NCBI RefSeq assembly: GCF_048320135.1
Contig: NZ_CP182947.1
Coordinates: 1,178,001-1,242,000, forward strand
Length of the DNA stretch: 64,000 bases
DNA from: Ideonella_A sakaiensis_A
GTDB taxonomy: Bacteria > Pseudomonadota > Gammaproteobacteria > Burkholderiales > Burkholderiaceae_C
Reading direction: 5' to 3'
Below are positions 17,808 through 26,280 of the stretch, in pieces (position 1 is the first letter of the stretch; the number at the start of each line of letters is the position of its first letter). The notes beneath the pieces were generated by a model that saw only the letters and a list, made by a program, of their open reading frames with translations, did not search any database and had not been told where the DNA came from. Both the position numbers and the translations under genes were made by a program.

Positions 17808-20408
17808 TCAGAACCGCATCGTATAGGTGATGCCGATCTGTTGAACAGAGTAGGGTGAACTTCCGCCCTGTCCCCGTTGCAATCTGAACGGATACGTGAA
17901 TTTGTTGTAGTCCGGCGCCTGCGTCGGCTTGACGCGGATGCCGGTCCACGAGATGTCGAATGAATCGCGGCTGCCAAGCACGAAGCGGTAGCCGAGCGTG
18001 GCGATCAGGCTGCGGCCGCGGAAGCGGTAGGCGACAAAACGTTTCGCCGGAAACGCATCGTCGTCGGCCAGTGCGTCGGAGACCGCAGCGCTGTCGGCGG
18101 CCGGAATGCCCGACGAGACAAAATCGCCGCGCCGGAATTCGAGTGCACCGAGCAGCATGCCGTGGTCGCCGAGCTGGTGATCGGCGCCGCCGCGCAGCGA
18201 TGTGAACGAGGCGTCGTAGATGTCGCCGCGGGCACTTCGCCGGTTGTGCGCGAGCACGCCGGAGACGCCGGTCCGCTCGGCCACCTGGACCCGGGTATTC
18301 GCGCCGATCTCGAAGCGGTTGCCGGTGCGCAGGTCGGAGCGCGAATTGTCGTGCGCGAGGCTGGTGTAGACGCCGAAGCGCGGCGAGGTGAACAGGCCTC
18401 CGGCCTGGTAGGCAAGTTCGGCGCGCAGGCCGAGGATGGCGGTATCGAGCCGATCGAAGGTCTGGTATTTCTCGGCGCCGAGCGTCGCACCGTAGTTCAG
18501 GCTCATGCTGTCGTTGAACTCGACCTTGTCGCCGATGCCGCCGGTGACGATCCAGATGCGGTCACTCAGTTCGGGCGTCGGCGATCCGGTGCGGGTGATG
18601 TTGGTATCGTGCAGCAAGCCTGCGCTCACCGTGAACGGCATCTTGCCGCTGGCCGGTGCGGCACCCGGCGGACGCGGCCGCATGTCGTCGAGCGCGGTCG
18701 ACAGCCAGAAGCGTGTCGAATATTCGGGGTTCTCGCGGATGCGGCCATTCGTGCCGAGCTCGAATCCTACGACGATGCCACGGTGGGTCAGCAGTTCGGC
18801 ACCGAGGCCGATCAGCGCATTGCCGCGTTTTTCGCTGGTCGGCGCGACGCTGTAGCTGGTGCCGCCCGGCTGGTCGGCATAGGCGATCGTCGCCGAACCG
18901 GCACGCTGCAGCTCGCGGCCGTACTCGATCCGGATGTGCGGGATTACACGGCCGAATTCGGATTCATGGACGGCACTCGCGCGCACACCGAGCGCAAGCC
19001 GCGACGAACTGTATTTCTGCTCGAAGTAGGTCAACGAACTGATGCCGGCACCGGTTTCGCTCGTGCGATCGAGCGTGCCGCGGTTGAATTCGAGCCGTGC
19101 ATACGGCGACCACGCAATGTTCTGATCGCGGATCTCCTTGCTGAATGCGAGCGACCCATAAACCTGGCTGCCGTCGCGCTCGCTGGTCGCCAGCATGTTG
19201 GTGACGGTAACGTGCCGCTTCGACTTCGAGGTGATCGTCCCGTAGCCGAGGATGGCATCGAGGTAGGTATCGGGAACGATTTCGTACGAGCCGTAAAGCG
19301 AGACTGCATTGCCGGTAAAGCGGCTGTCGGAGCCGTTGCTGCCGAAGGTCGAGTGGGAGCGCGAATAGCCGGCGGCGCCGCCGACGACGAGGTCGCGGCG
19401 CAGGCGGCGGTCGACACCGACGGTGAAGCCGGATGTCTCGAAACGGGTGTCGCGGCCTTCAGGGCCGATGCGGCCGAACGTCGCGATGCCGCCGAGCCAG
19501 TAGCCGCCGTCGGTGGCGCCCGGTTTGGCGCCGGCATCGCTGGCCAGCATCACCGGCACTTGCCCGGTCGTCAGCAGCGACAACATCATGCCGGTGGCCG
19601 CATCGGGTTCGCGCGGTTCCAGGCCGGCCTGCTCGTCACGTCGCCCGTCCGGAAACCCGGGCAGCGCGCCGTGTGCCTCGCCGCTGCCGAACGGGCCCGT
19701 CGGTGCCGGGCCGAAGCCGCCGACGCTGTTCGCGGCGACGCGCAGGCCAGTGCCGCTGCCACCGCCGATTCCAGGCGTGCGGTGCAGCGATTCGAGCCGG
19801 TTCGAGATATTGCGCACCTGCGCGGCAGCGAAGCGGCGCTGCGTCGCCAGCTGCGACGAGATCAACGACGCCACATCGGCCTCGAGCGTCGGCGCGATGC
19901 GCTCATTGCCGCCGACACCGCTCAGTGCAGCAACGCGCCGATCGACATTGCCCGGTGAATTCGGCGTCAACGGCACCGTCAGCGTCGCGCTTTTGGTGCC
20001 CGGCGAGACCGGCATGAACTTGACGAGGATGGTGCACGAATCGGTCGCCGGGTTGCCATGGCGCGGGCCGTCGCCACCGGCGAGCGGACAGGTGCCGCCG
20101 ACCAGCGTGAACTGCGCACTGTCAGGCCCGCCGATGACGACCGGATTGAGCCTCGCCGCCGAACCGGCCGGGCCGGTGACCGCGGCCACATACAGCGTCT
20201 TCACCGTCGAACTGAGCACCGGCACATTGCCGAAGGCCATCGTCGACGAGATCGTCTCGGGGTGGTGATTCGTTCTCGCCTCGGCGATCGAGGTGGCGCT
20301 GATGCCGATGCACTGAGGCGTGCCCCCGCATTCGGCCAGGACCGGCCCACTCAGACCGACTGCAGCAAACACAGCGGCCATCCGGGTGACAAGGGTGCGC
20401 TTTGTCAT
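17808..20408 (-). CDS. Outer-membrane protein with two tandem beta-barrel domains (autotransporter-like)
   Basis: The 866-residue product has a signal peptide (cut near A25), an Ig-like choice-of-anchor region (about 45-167) with two cysteine pairs, and a coiled/Gly-rich linker (170-300). An autotransporter-type barrel follows at about 301-575 (alternating strands such as T-S-G-F-T-V-G-V-D and S-L-Y-G-S-Y). After a Pro-rich joint near 576-590 comes a second run of amphipathic strands (about 591-866) ending in Y-T-M-R-F, the usual C-terminal phenylalanine signal for barrel assembly. No obvious passenger domain is present. It follows the lipoprotein and caspase genes on the same strand. Confidence 0.8.
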   Translation of the reverse strand: MTKRTLVTRMAAVFAAVGLSGPVLAECGGTPQCIGISATSIAEARTNHHPETISSTMAFGNVPVLSSTVKTLYVAAVTGPAGSAARLNPVVIGGPDSAQFTLVGGTCPLAGGDGPRHGNPATDSCTILVKFMPVSPGTKSATLTVPLTPNSPGNVDRRVAALSGVGGNERIAPTLEADVASLISSQLATQRRFAAAQVRNISNRLESLHRTPGIGGGSGTGLRVAANSVGGFGPAPTGPFGSGEAHGALPGFPDGRRDEQAGLEPREPDAATGMMLSLLTTGQVPVMLASDAGAKPGATDGGYWLGGIATFGRIGPEGRDTRFETSGFTVGVDRRLRRDLVVGGAAGYSRSHSTFGSNGSDSRFTGNAVSLYGSYEIVPDTYLDAILGYGTITSKSKRHVTVTNMLATSERDGSQVYGSLAFSKEIRDQNIAWSPYARLEFNRGTLDRTSETGAGISSLTYFEQKYSSSRLALGVRASAVHESEFGRVIPHIRIEYGRELQRAGSATIAYADQPGGTSYSVAPTSEKRGNALIGLGAELLTHRGIVVGFELGTNGRIRENPEYSTRFWLSTALDDMRPRPPGAAPASGKMPFTVSAGLLHDTNITRTGSPTPELSDRIWIVTGGIGDKVEFNDSMSLNYGATLGAEKYQTFDRLDTAILGLRAELAYQAGGLFTSPRFGVYTSLAHDNSRSDLRTGNRFEIGANTRVQVAERTGVSGVLAHNRRSARGDIYDASFTSLRGGADHQLGDHGMLLGALEFRRGDFVSSGIPAADSAAVSDALADDDAFPAKRFVAYRFRGRSLIATLGYRFVLGSRDSFDISWTGIRVKPTQAPDYNKFTYPFRLQRGQGGSSPYSVQQIGITYTMRF

Positions 20409-20681
20409 TCTGGATCCTTTGCAGTCGGACCGGGCTCGGTTGAGACCAGTCGCTGCTCCGCGTGCCGACCGGCAACCGGGGCAGGCCGTGCGGGATATAC
20501 CCGCACTGGCGACACGACTTTAACCGCATGACTTCGCGGTGTCACGCGGCGATCGATGGTGTGCATCTGTCGGCCGCACATCGGCTTCGCGCTGGTCACG
20601 CGGATGTCAGGCCCCACCGACCGGGAACAGGAAACGCATCGGGCGTCGACAGCCGCCGCCGCGGCCGGTGACTGCGCTGCT

Positions 20682-23216
20682 TCAGCCAGCGTCCCCGCGA
20701 AAGGCAATGCGCAGGATTTCGTCGTCCGACAGCGCCGCGCCTTCCGTGAACAGCGCACGCAGTGCCGCAGGATCGAACAGCCTGCGCAACTCGGCGGCGA
20801 CGCGGCGGCGCACCGCAGCCTCGCCGCCTTCGCGGCGCCCATCAAACGATGCAAAGACGAAGTCGGCATGACCCAGCACCCGCGCGGCGTCGGCCGGGCG
20901 GCCCTGGCGCAGCGCCAGCAGCGCCAGCGGATCGAGACAGGTGAACAGCGTGCCGCGGCGCGCATTCAGCGCCGCCGCCTCGCGCAGCAGCGGGACCGCC
21001 TCGTCGGTGCGGCCCAGCGCGGCCAGCGAGGTGCCGAGGTTGTTGACCGCGACCAGCCGGAAGCGCGAGAACGGATCGAGCCGCGTCAGTTCGAGCAGTT
21101 GCTGGCCGAGCGCGACCGCCTCTTCGGTGCGGCCGAGCACCGCGTCCATCTGCTCGCGACCCATCAGCGCGGTCAGCCTCATGAACTGGTCGTCGGCCTG
21201 TTCGGCAATCCGTTCGAACTGGCGCAGCGGCTCTTCGCATTGCTCCGGACGACCGGCACAAAACGGAACCCAGGTCTGCGAAAACAGCCGTTCGGCGCGC
21301 AGCGCGAGCGGCCAGCCATCGTCCTCGAGGTTCTCCATCTTGCGCAACGCGGCTTCCGCACCATCGATATCGAGCGACATCGCGTTGACCCGGGCCAGCA
21401 CTGCAAGCGATGCATACAGTTGCCGCCGGTCGTCGATGGTGCGGCACAGCTCGACCGCCCGCGCGATCGCCTGGCGCTCGGCATCGCCATAACGCGGATG
21501 GGCGCCAACCGCACGTTCGCGCAGCAGCCGGGCATGCCACAGCGGCGGCATCGCGGCGCTGACGAGCGCCAGCGCTTCATCGCAGCGTCTCAGCCCTTCG
21601 ACGCGCAGACTGCTGGTCCACCAGATCCAGGCCGACGATCCGGTCAGCGCAAGCTGCAGTTCGTGCTCGCCAGCATCACGCGCCCAGTCGAGCGCGGCGC
21701 GCAGGTTGTCGATGTCGGGCATCGTTCGCCGCGCCCGCAGCTGCGACGGCACCAGCCAGAATTGTTCGAATTCCAGCTCGAACAACTGCTGCATCGCCTG
21801 CGCATGGCGGCGCAACATGTCGCCGGTTTCGCCGGCGTCGCGCAGCCGTTCGAGGGCAAAGACGCGGGCAGTTTCGAGCAGCCGGTAGCGCGGCGGCTCA
21901 CCTTCGTCGACGACCAGCAGCGACTTGTCGACCAGCGTGCCGAGATGCTCGAGCAGTTGCCATTCGTCGTCGGCAGTGTCGCTGGCCAGCACCCGTCGTG
22001 CGGCGGGCAGTGCAAAGCCGCCGACAAAGACGCCGATGCGGCGAAACACCGTTTGCTCATCGTCGCCCAACAGGCCATGGCTCCAGGCCAGCGTTTCGCG
22101 CAACGTCTGGTGCCGCGGCAGCGCGGCACGCGAGCCACCGGTCAGCAGGTGGAGCCGCTGATGCAGCCGCTCGCGCACGCCGGCGACGCCGAGCAGCGGC
22201 ACACGGGCAGCGGCCATCTCGATCGCCAGCGGCAGGCCGTCGAGACGACGGCAGATTTCGCGGACATCGTCGACATTGCCGGCGTCGAGCCGAAAGCCCG
22301 GCTGCAATGCGGCGACGCGCTCGACAAACAGCGCCACCGCGCCGGCGCGCTGCGCCGACTCCAGGCTGTTGTCGCCAGGCAGTGCAAGCGGTGTCGCACG
22401 GAACAGGTATTCGCCGCCGACACGCAGCAATTCCTGGCTGGTCACCAGCAGGCGCACCTGCGGCGCATGCTCGAGCAGCGACGCCGCCAGCGCGCTGGCG
22501 GCATCGACCAGATGTTCGCAATTGTCGAGCACCAGCAGCAGTGCGCGATTGCGCACGGCGTCGACGATTTCATCCAGTGCAGCCTTGCGGTTCGGCAACG
22601 CCGCTCCGAGCGTCTGCGCAACCGCGTCGGCGAGTTGTGCCGGATCGACGATGCGGGCCAGCTCGACCCACCAGACACCATCGGCGAAGCGGTCGCCGAG
22701 CCGATGCGCCGCCGCCTGTGCCAGCCTCGTCTTGCCGATGCCTCCGGCGCCGACGACGCTGACCAGCCGGTGCGCCTGCACCAGCTCGACCAGCGCACCG
22801 ATATCGTCATCACGGCCGAACAATGTCGGCAGCCCTTCGGGCAGGTTGCCGATGCGTCGGGCCGCCGGTTCCGCCCGACTCGGTGCCCGGTCAGGCTGCG
22901 CACAACCTTCGACATTGGCGGTGAAGCGGTAGCCGCGCCCGGGGATGGTCGCGATCGCCTGCGGGCCGAGCAGCTTGCGCAGCGCGCTGACCTGGACCTG
23001 CAGGTTGTTTTCCTCGACCACCAGCCCGGGCCACACAAGCTCCAGCAGTTCGTTCTTGCCAACCGTGCGGTCGCGCCGTTCGATCAGCGCGACCAGCAGA
23101 TCGAACGCCCGTGCACCGAGCTTGGCCGGTTCATCGTCGATCAGCAGCATCCGCTCGCCGAGCCGCAGCCGGCAGCGATCGAATCTGATTTCACAAGCCG
23201 ACTCGCCGGCATTCAT
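20682..23216 (-). CDS. Winged-helix regulator with NB-ARC-like ATPase and TPR region
   Basis: The 844-residue product begins at ATG 23216, with AGGAGG eight bases upstream. An OmpR/PhoB-type winged helix occupies about 10-105 (V-S-A-L-R-K-L-L-G and G-R-G-Y-R-F). An ATPase module follows, with P-loop G-A-G-G-I-G-K-T near 156-163 and Walker B L-L-L-V-L-D-N-C-E. The remainder is helical repeat, as in BTAD/SARP-like or MalT-type STAND regulators. Such proteins usually oligomerise on a signal and activate nearby genes; the double-barrel protein gene directly downstream is a candidate target. The 273-bp gap at 20409-20681 shows no gene. Confidence 0.87.
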   Translation of the reverse strand: MNAGESACEIRFDRCRLRLGERMLLIDDEPAKLGARAFDLLVALIERRDRTVGKNELLELVWPGLVVEENNLQVQVSALRKLLGPQAIATIPGRGYRFTANVEGCAQPDRAPSRAEPAARRIGNLPEGLPTLFGRDDDIGALVELVQAHRLVSVVGAGGIGKTRLAQAAAHRLGDRFADGVWWVELARIVDPAQLADAVAQTLGAALPNRKAALDEIVDAVRNRALLLVLDNCEHLVDAASALAASLLEHAPQVRLLVTSQELLRVGGEYLFRATPLALPGDNSLESAQRAGAVALFVERVAALQPGFRLDAGNVDDVREICRRLDGLPLAIEMAAARVPLLGVAGVRERLHQRLHLLTGGSRAALPRHQTLRETLAWSHGLLGDDEQTVFRRIGVFVGGFALPAARRVLASDTADDEWQLLEHLGTLVDKSLLVVDEGEPPRYRLLETARVFALERLRDAGETGDMLRRHAQAMQQLFELEFEQFWLVPSQLRARRTMPDIDNLRAALDWARDAGEHELQLALTGSSAWIWWTSSLRVEGLRRCDEALALVSAAMPPLWHARLLRERAVGAHPRYGDAERQAIARAVELCRTIDDRRQLYASLAVLARVNAMSLDIDGAEAALRKMENLEDDGWPLALRAERLFSQTWVPFCAGRPEQCEEPLRQFERIAEQADDQFMRLTALMGREQMDAVLGRTEEAVALGQQLLELTRLDPFSRFRLVAVNNLGTSLAALGRTDEAVPLLREAAALNARRGTLFTCLDPLALLALRQGRPADAARVLGHADFVFASFDGRREGGEAAVRRRVAAELRRLFDPAALRALFTEGAALSDDEILRIAFRGDAG

Positions 23217-23313
23217 CGGTCAAACCTCCTGCCGAACTTGTAGCAGAAGCAGGTGCAGATGGCTCCGCGATTCAGAACGTTTCAGGGTCGGCCCGTTGGC
23301 CGGCCGATCGGCA

Positions 23314-24624
23314 TCAATCCGGCCGGTCCATCTTGCAGCGGTGCGGCATTTCGACCTGGGCGGCATCGAAGCGGCGCACCGTGCGGAAGCCGTATCCCGA
23401 GCCTTCGACGTCATGGCGCACGCCTGGCTGGCCGGCCCGCTCCATGATGCTGACGACCAGCGGCTGCTGGAACTGGTGGTCGCCGGCGCGCATCGTCCCC
23501 GTGTGCAAGCCGCCGAGCGTTGCGCCGTCGTAGCGCAAGCCTTCGAGCGCGCGCGCAGTGGCCAGCGGATCGGCCGAGCCGGCACGTTGCATCGCGGCGA
23601 CCAGCATCTCGACCATCACCTGCATCCGCGCATGCACATAGTCGTGCGCCGGATCCGGGAAACGCTTCCTGAACGATCCGTAAAACGCCTCCGACGCCGC
23701 ATCACCGGCATTCGGATGCCACTCGGCAACCGCGAGCACCGAGCCGATGCCGGCATCACCGATCGCCGCCGGTGCGCCGAGTGCATTGCCGTAGAAGGTA
23801 TAGAACTTCAATGGCAGGCCGTTGTCCTTCACCGCCTTGACGAGCAGCGTCAGGTCGTTGCCCCAGTTGCCGGTGATCACCGCCTGCGCACCGCTGGCGC
23901 GGATCTTCGCCGCATACGGTGCGAAGTCCTTGATCCGGCCGAGCGGGTGCAGTTCCTCGCCGACGATCTCGATGTCCGGGCGCTTGGCGGCCAGCATCTC
24001 GCGGCTCTTGCGAACCACATGCTGGCCGAAGCTGTAATCCTGGCCGATCAGGTAGACCTTCTTGATCGCCGCGTCGTCACGCAGCACGTCGGTCAGTGCG
24101 CCCAGCCGCATGTCGGCATGGGCGTCGAAACGAAAATGCCAGAAGCTGCATTTTTCGTTGGTCAGCGCCGGATCGACCGCCGAATAGTTCAGCAGCACAA
24201 CGCGCCGCGATGGATCGCGCTGGTTGTGTTTTTCGATCGCATCGACCAGCGCCGTTGCGGTCGCCGAGCTGTTGCCCTGCATCACGAAGCCGATGCGGGC
24301 ATCGGCCGCACCGCGCAGCAGCAGCAAGGCATCGTCGACCGTGCCCTTGCTGTCGTAACGGACCAACTCGAGCCTGCGTTTGCCCCCGGGCAGCGCCACA
24401 CCACCACGCGCATTGACGCGTTCGACCGCCCAAGCAAGGTTGCGAAAAACCGCTTCGCCAGCATTCGCAAACGATCCGGACAGGCCTTCGATCATCGCGA
24501 TGCGGATCGGCTCGGTGCCGGCATTGGCCCGCGCGAGGCTGCTGCCGAGGGCGAGCACCGCGGCAACGACGAACCAGCGCCAGGCGGTCAACCCGCGCCG
24601 CTGGTGGGATAACGAAAACAGCAT
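23314..24624 (-). CDS. Branched-chain amino acid-type ABC substrate-binding protein (orphan)
   Basis: ATG 24624 has GGAG five bases upstream and gives 436 residues with a signal peptide ending A-R-A-N-A. The mature part follows the Leu/Ile/Val-binding protein fold (type I periplasmic): I-R-I-A-M-I-E-G-L-S-G near the start, L-I-G-Q-D-Y-S-F-G-Q-H and I-T-G-N-W-G-N-D-L. No permease or ATPase gene adjoins it, so it must rely on components elsewhere or act as a sensor. The gap 24625-24895 up to merR shows no gene. Confidence 0.85.
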   Translation of the reverse strand: MLFSLSHQRRGLTAWRWFVVAAVLALGSSLARANAGTEPIRIAMIEGLSGSFANAGEAVFRNLAWAVERVNARGGVALPGGKRRLELVRYDSKGTVDDALLLLRGAADARIGFVMQGNSSATATALVDAIEKHNQRDPSRRVVLLNYSAVDPALTNEKCSFWHFRFDAHADMRLGALTDVLRDDAAIKKVYLIGQDYSFGQHVVRKSREMLAAKRPDIEIVGEELHPLGRIKDFAPYAAKIRASGAQAVITGNWGNDLTLLVKAVKDNGLPLKFYTFYGNALGAPAAIGDAGIGSVLAVAEWHPNAGDAASEAFYGSFRKRFPDPAHDYVHARMQVMVEMLVAAMQRAGSADPLATARALEGLRYDGATLGGLHTGTMRAGDHQFQQPLVVSIMERAGQPGVRHDVEGSGYGFRTVRRFDAAQVEMPHRCKMDRPD

Positions 24625-24895
24625 GCAATCTCCAGGATCAGAAACGATTGTTCGGTTGACCGACCAGGCCCGAAGCTTGTCCGGTGGGGCGGCCAGCAGC
24701 CGTCGAGCGGAACAGCGACGCAAGCCTGTACCGCCACGAACGTCTGCACCAGCGATCTGCCGGTGGCAGGTCGGACCGGCGCCCGGCCCGACCAGCGCGA
24801 ACCGGCTCCGACGCGCTCGGTCGGCGGCTTTCGACCGGCGCGGATTATCGGCCAGCCGAGCGCACGCTCGGCGTTGACGGCCGCCGTCCGAGCCG

Positions 24896-25306
24896 TCAGT
24901 GCGCCGACTGCAATGCGACGATCACCGGGCAGCAGACCTTGCCGCGGGTCGATTCGCACGCGCCGATCATCTCGCGCAGTGCCCGCTCGATCTGCCGCAG
25001 CCCGGCCAATCTCGCGTTGACGTCCGCCAGCTTCGCCTCGGCGAGCGCGCGTGCCTCGTCGCAATGCCGGCCGTCGTCGAGCGTCAGCAGTTCGGCCACC
25101 TCGTCGAGGCTGAAGCCGAGCCGCTGCGCTGCCTTCACGAAACGCAAGCGCGCAACGTCGCGGTCACCGTAGCGCCGGATGCCGCCGGCCGGACGCGCCG
25201 GTTCGCTCAGCAGGCCCTTGCGCTGGTAGAAGCGGATCGTCTCGACGCCGACGTCGGCCGCGGCCGCGAGCGCGCCGATCGTCATCGCACCAGGGTTGTT
25301 CTGCAT
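24896..25306 (-). CDS. merR: MerR mercury-responsive regulator
   Basis: The 136-residue protein matches classical MerR closely: an N-terminal winged helix with E-T-I-R-F-Y-Q-R-K-G-L-L and R-R-Y-G, a dimerisation helix, and the three Hg(II)-binding cysteines at C82, C117 and C126. An extra cysteine sits at 125. Hg(II) binding would convert it from repressor to activator of the divergent mer promoter by underwinding the 19-bp spacer. The start at 25306 leaves five bases before the -35 hexamer. A longer open frame upstream runs through the operator and is discarded. Confidence 0.95.
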   Translation of the reverse strand: MQNNPGAMTIGALAAAADVGVETIRFYQRKGLLSEPARPAGGIRRYGDRDVARLRFVKAAQRLGFSLDEVAELLTLDDGRHCDEARALAEAKLADVNARLAGLRQIERALREMIGACESTRGKVCCPVIVALQSAH

Positions 25307-25310
25307 CAGC

Positions 25311-25341
25311 TTGACTCCGTACCAATGTACGGAAATAAGCT
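25311..25341 (+). promoter_or_regulatory. mer operator-promoter (MerR-controlled, 19-bp spacer)
   Basis: The -35 hexamer TTGACT (25311-25316) and -10 hexamer TAAGCT (25336-25341) are 19 bp apart, the overlong spacing typical of MerR-family promoters. The spacer holds a perfect dyad, CCGTAC (25317-25322) and GTACGG (25327-25332), around a four-base centre. It drives merTPFA and lies between the divergent merR and merT genes. Confidence 0.93.
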
Positions 25342-25371
25342 TAATGCATCGTTCCGCAAGCAGTTCAACGA

Positions 25372-25722
25372 ATGGAAAAGACAACAGATGGACGCGGCGC
25401 GCTGGCCGCCGGTGGCGCTGCCGCGATACTGGCCTCGGCATGTTGCCTCGGCCCGCTGGTGTTGCTGTCGCTCGGTATCGGTGGCGCCTGGATCGCCAAC
25501 CTGACGGCACTCGAGCCGTGGCGGCCGCTGTTCATCGGTGCCGCGCTGATCGCGTTGCTGCTTGCAGCCCGGCGCATTTTCCGCCCCGCATCGGCATGCA
25601 AGCCGGGCGAAGCCTGCGCGCTGCCGCGTCTGCGTCTTGCCTACCAGCTGATCTTCGTGGCGATTGCCGCGCTGGTTGTGGTCGGCATTGCGTTCCCCTA
25701 TATCGCCCACTGGTTCTATTGA
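25372..25722 (+). CDS. merT: MerT mercuric transport membrane protein
   Basis: The 116-residue product has three hydrophobic helices, the vicinal pair C24-C25 in the first helix (A-S-A-C-C-L-G-P) and a second pair, C76 and C82, in the cytoplasmic loop. These are the residues that take Hg(II) from MerP and pass it inward to MerA. It is the first gene after the mer promoter. Its ribosome site is weak. Confidence 0.95.
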   Translation: MEKTTDGRGALAAGGAAAILASACCLGPLVLLSLGIGGAWIANLTALEPWRPLFIGAALIALLLAARRIFRPASACKPGEACALPRLRLAYQLIFVAIAALVVVGIAFPYIAHWFY

Positions 25723-25733
25723 AAGGAGCCGAC

Positions 25734-26030
25734 ATGAACAAATCGAATTTCGTGCTGGCATGCATCGCCATTGCATTGCCAAATATGGCCGTCGCGGCAG
25801 TGCAGACCGTCACGCTGTCAGTGCCGACGATGGACTGCCCGGTCTGCCCGATCACCGTGAAAAAGGCGCTGAGCAAGGTCGACGGCGTCAGCAAGGCCGA
25901 AGTCGACTACGACAAGCGCCAGGCGACCGTGACCTTCGACGACAGCCGGACCGATTCATCGACGTTGACGAAAGCGACCGCCAACGCTGGCTATCCGTCG
26001 TCGCTCGCAGCGCCTGCAACCGCACGATGA
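25734..26030 (+). CDS. merP: MerP periplasmic mercuric-ion-binding protein
   Basis: ATG 25734 follows AAAGGAG. The 98-residue precursor has a signal peptide ending near A-V-A-A and a heavy-metal-associated domain with M-D-C35-P-V-C38. It captures Hg(II) in the periplasm for transfer to MerT. It starts 11 bases after merT and overlaps merF by four bases (ATGA). Confidence 0.95.
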   Translation: MNKSNFVLACIAIALPNMAVAAVQTVTLSVPTMDCPVCPITVKKALSKVDGVSKAEVDYDKRQATVTFDDSRTDSSTLTKATANAGYPSSLAAPATAR

Positions 26031-26278
26031 ACGATCGCCAGTGGCTGCGCACCGGAATCGTCGCATCGATCGTGCTCGCGATCTGCTGCGTGACGCCGGT
26101 CCTCTTCATCGCGATGAGCGCGGTCGGCCTCGCGGCCTGGGCCGGCTGGCTTGATGTCGTGCTGATTCCGGCGTTTCTCGCCAGCCTCGCGCTGACCTGG
26201 TGGGCATGGCGGCGCTGCCGCCGCGACAAGGCTTGCGCTGCCGACAGCGGCGCGCCGGCAAGATTGAAGGACCGTTGA
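26027..26278 (+). CDS. merF: MerF mercury transport protein
   Basis: The 83-residue product has two hydrophobic helices with a C20-C21 pair in A-I-C-C-V-T-P-V, as in MerF. The C-terminal tail, which usually carries a second vicinal pair, has only one cysteine (K-A-C-A-A-D). It overlaps merP by ATGA and ends two bases before merA. Confidence 0.9.
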   Translation: MNDRQWLRTGIVASIVLAICCVTPVLFIAMSAVGLAAWAGWLDVVLIPAFLASLALTWWAWRRCRRDKACAADSGAPARLKDR

Positions 26279-26280
26279 CG

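Noticed and set aside
20556..23243. Plus-strand open frame of 895 codons opposite the wHTH-ATPase regulator gene
   Set aside because: Antisense shadow of a gene with clear winged-helix and P-loop motifs.
24896..25510. Longer N-terminal extension of MerR
   Set aside because: The extension reads through the mer operator and merT start; the 136-residue form matches known MerR proteins.
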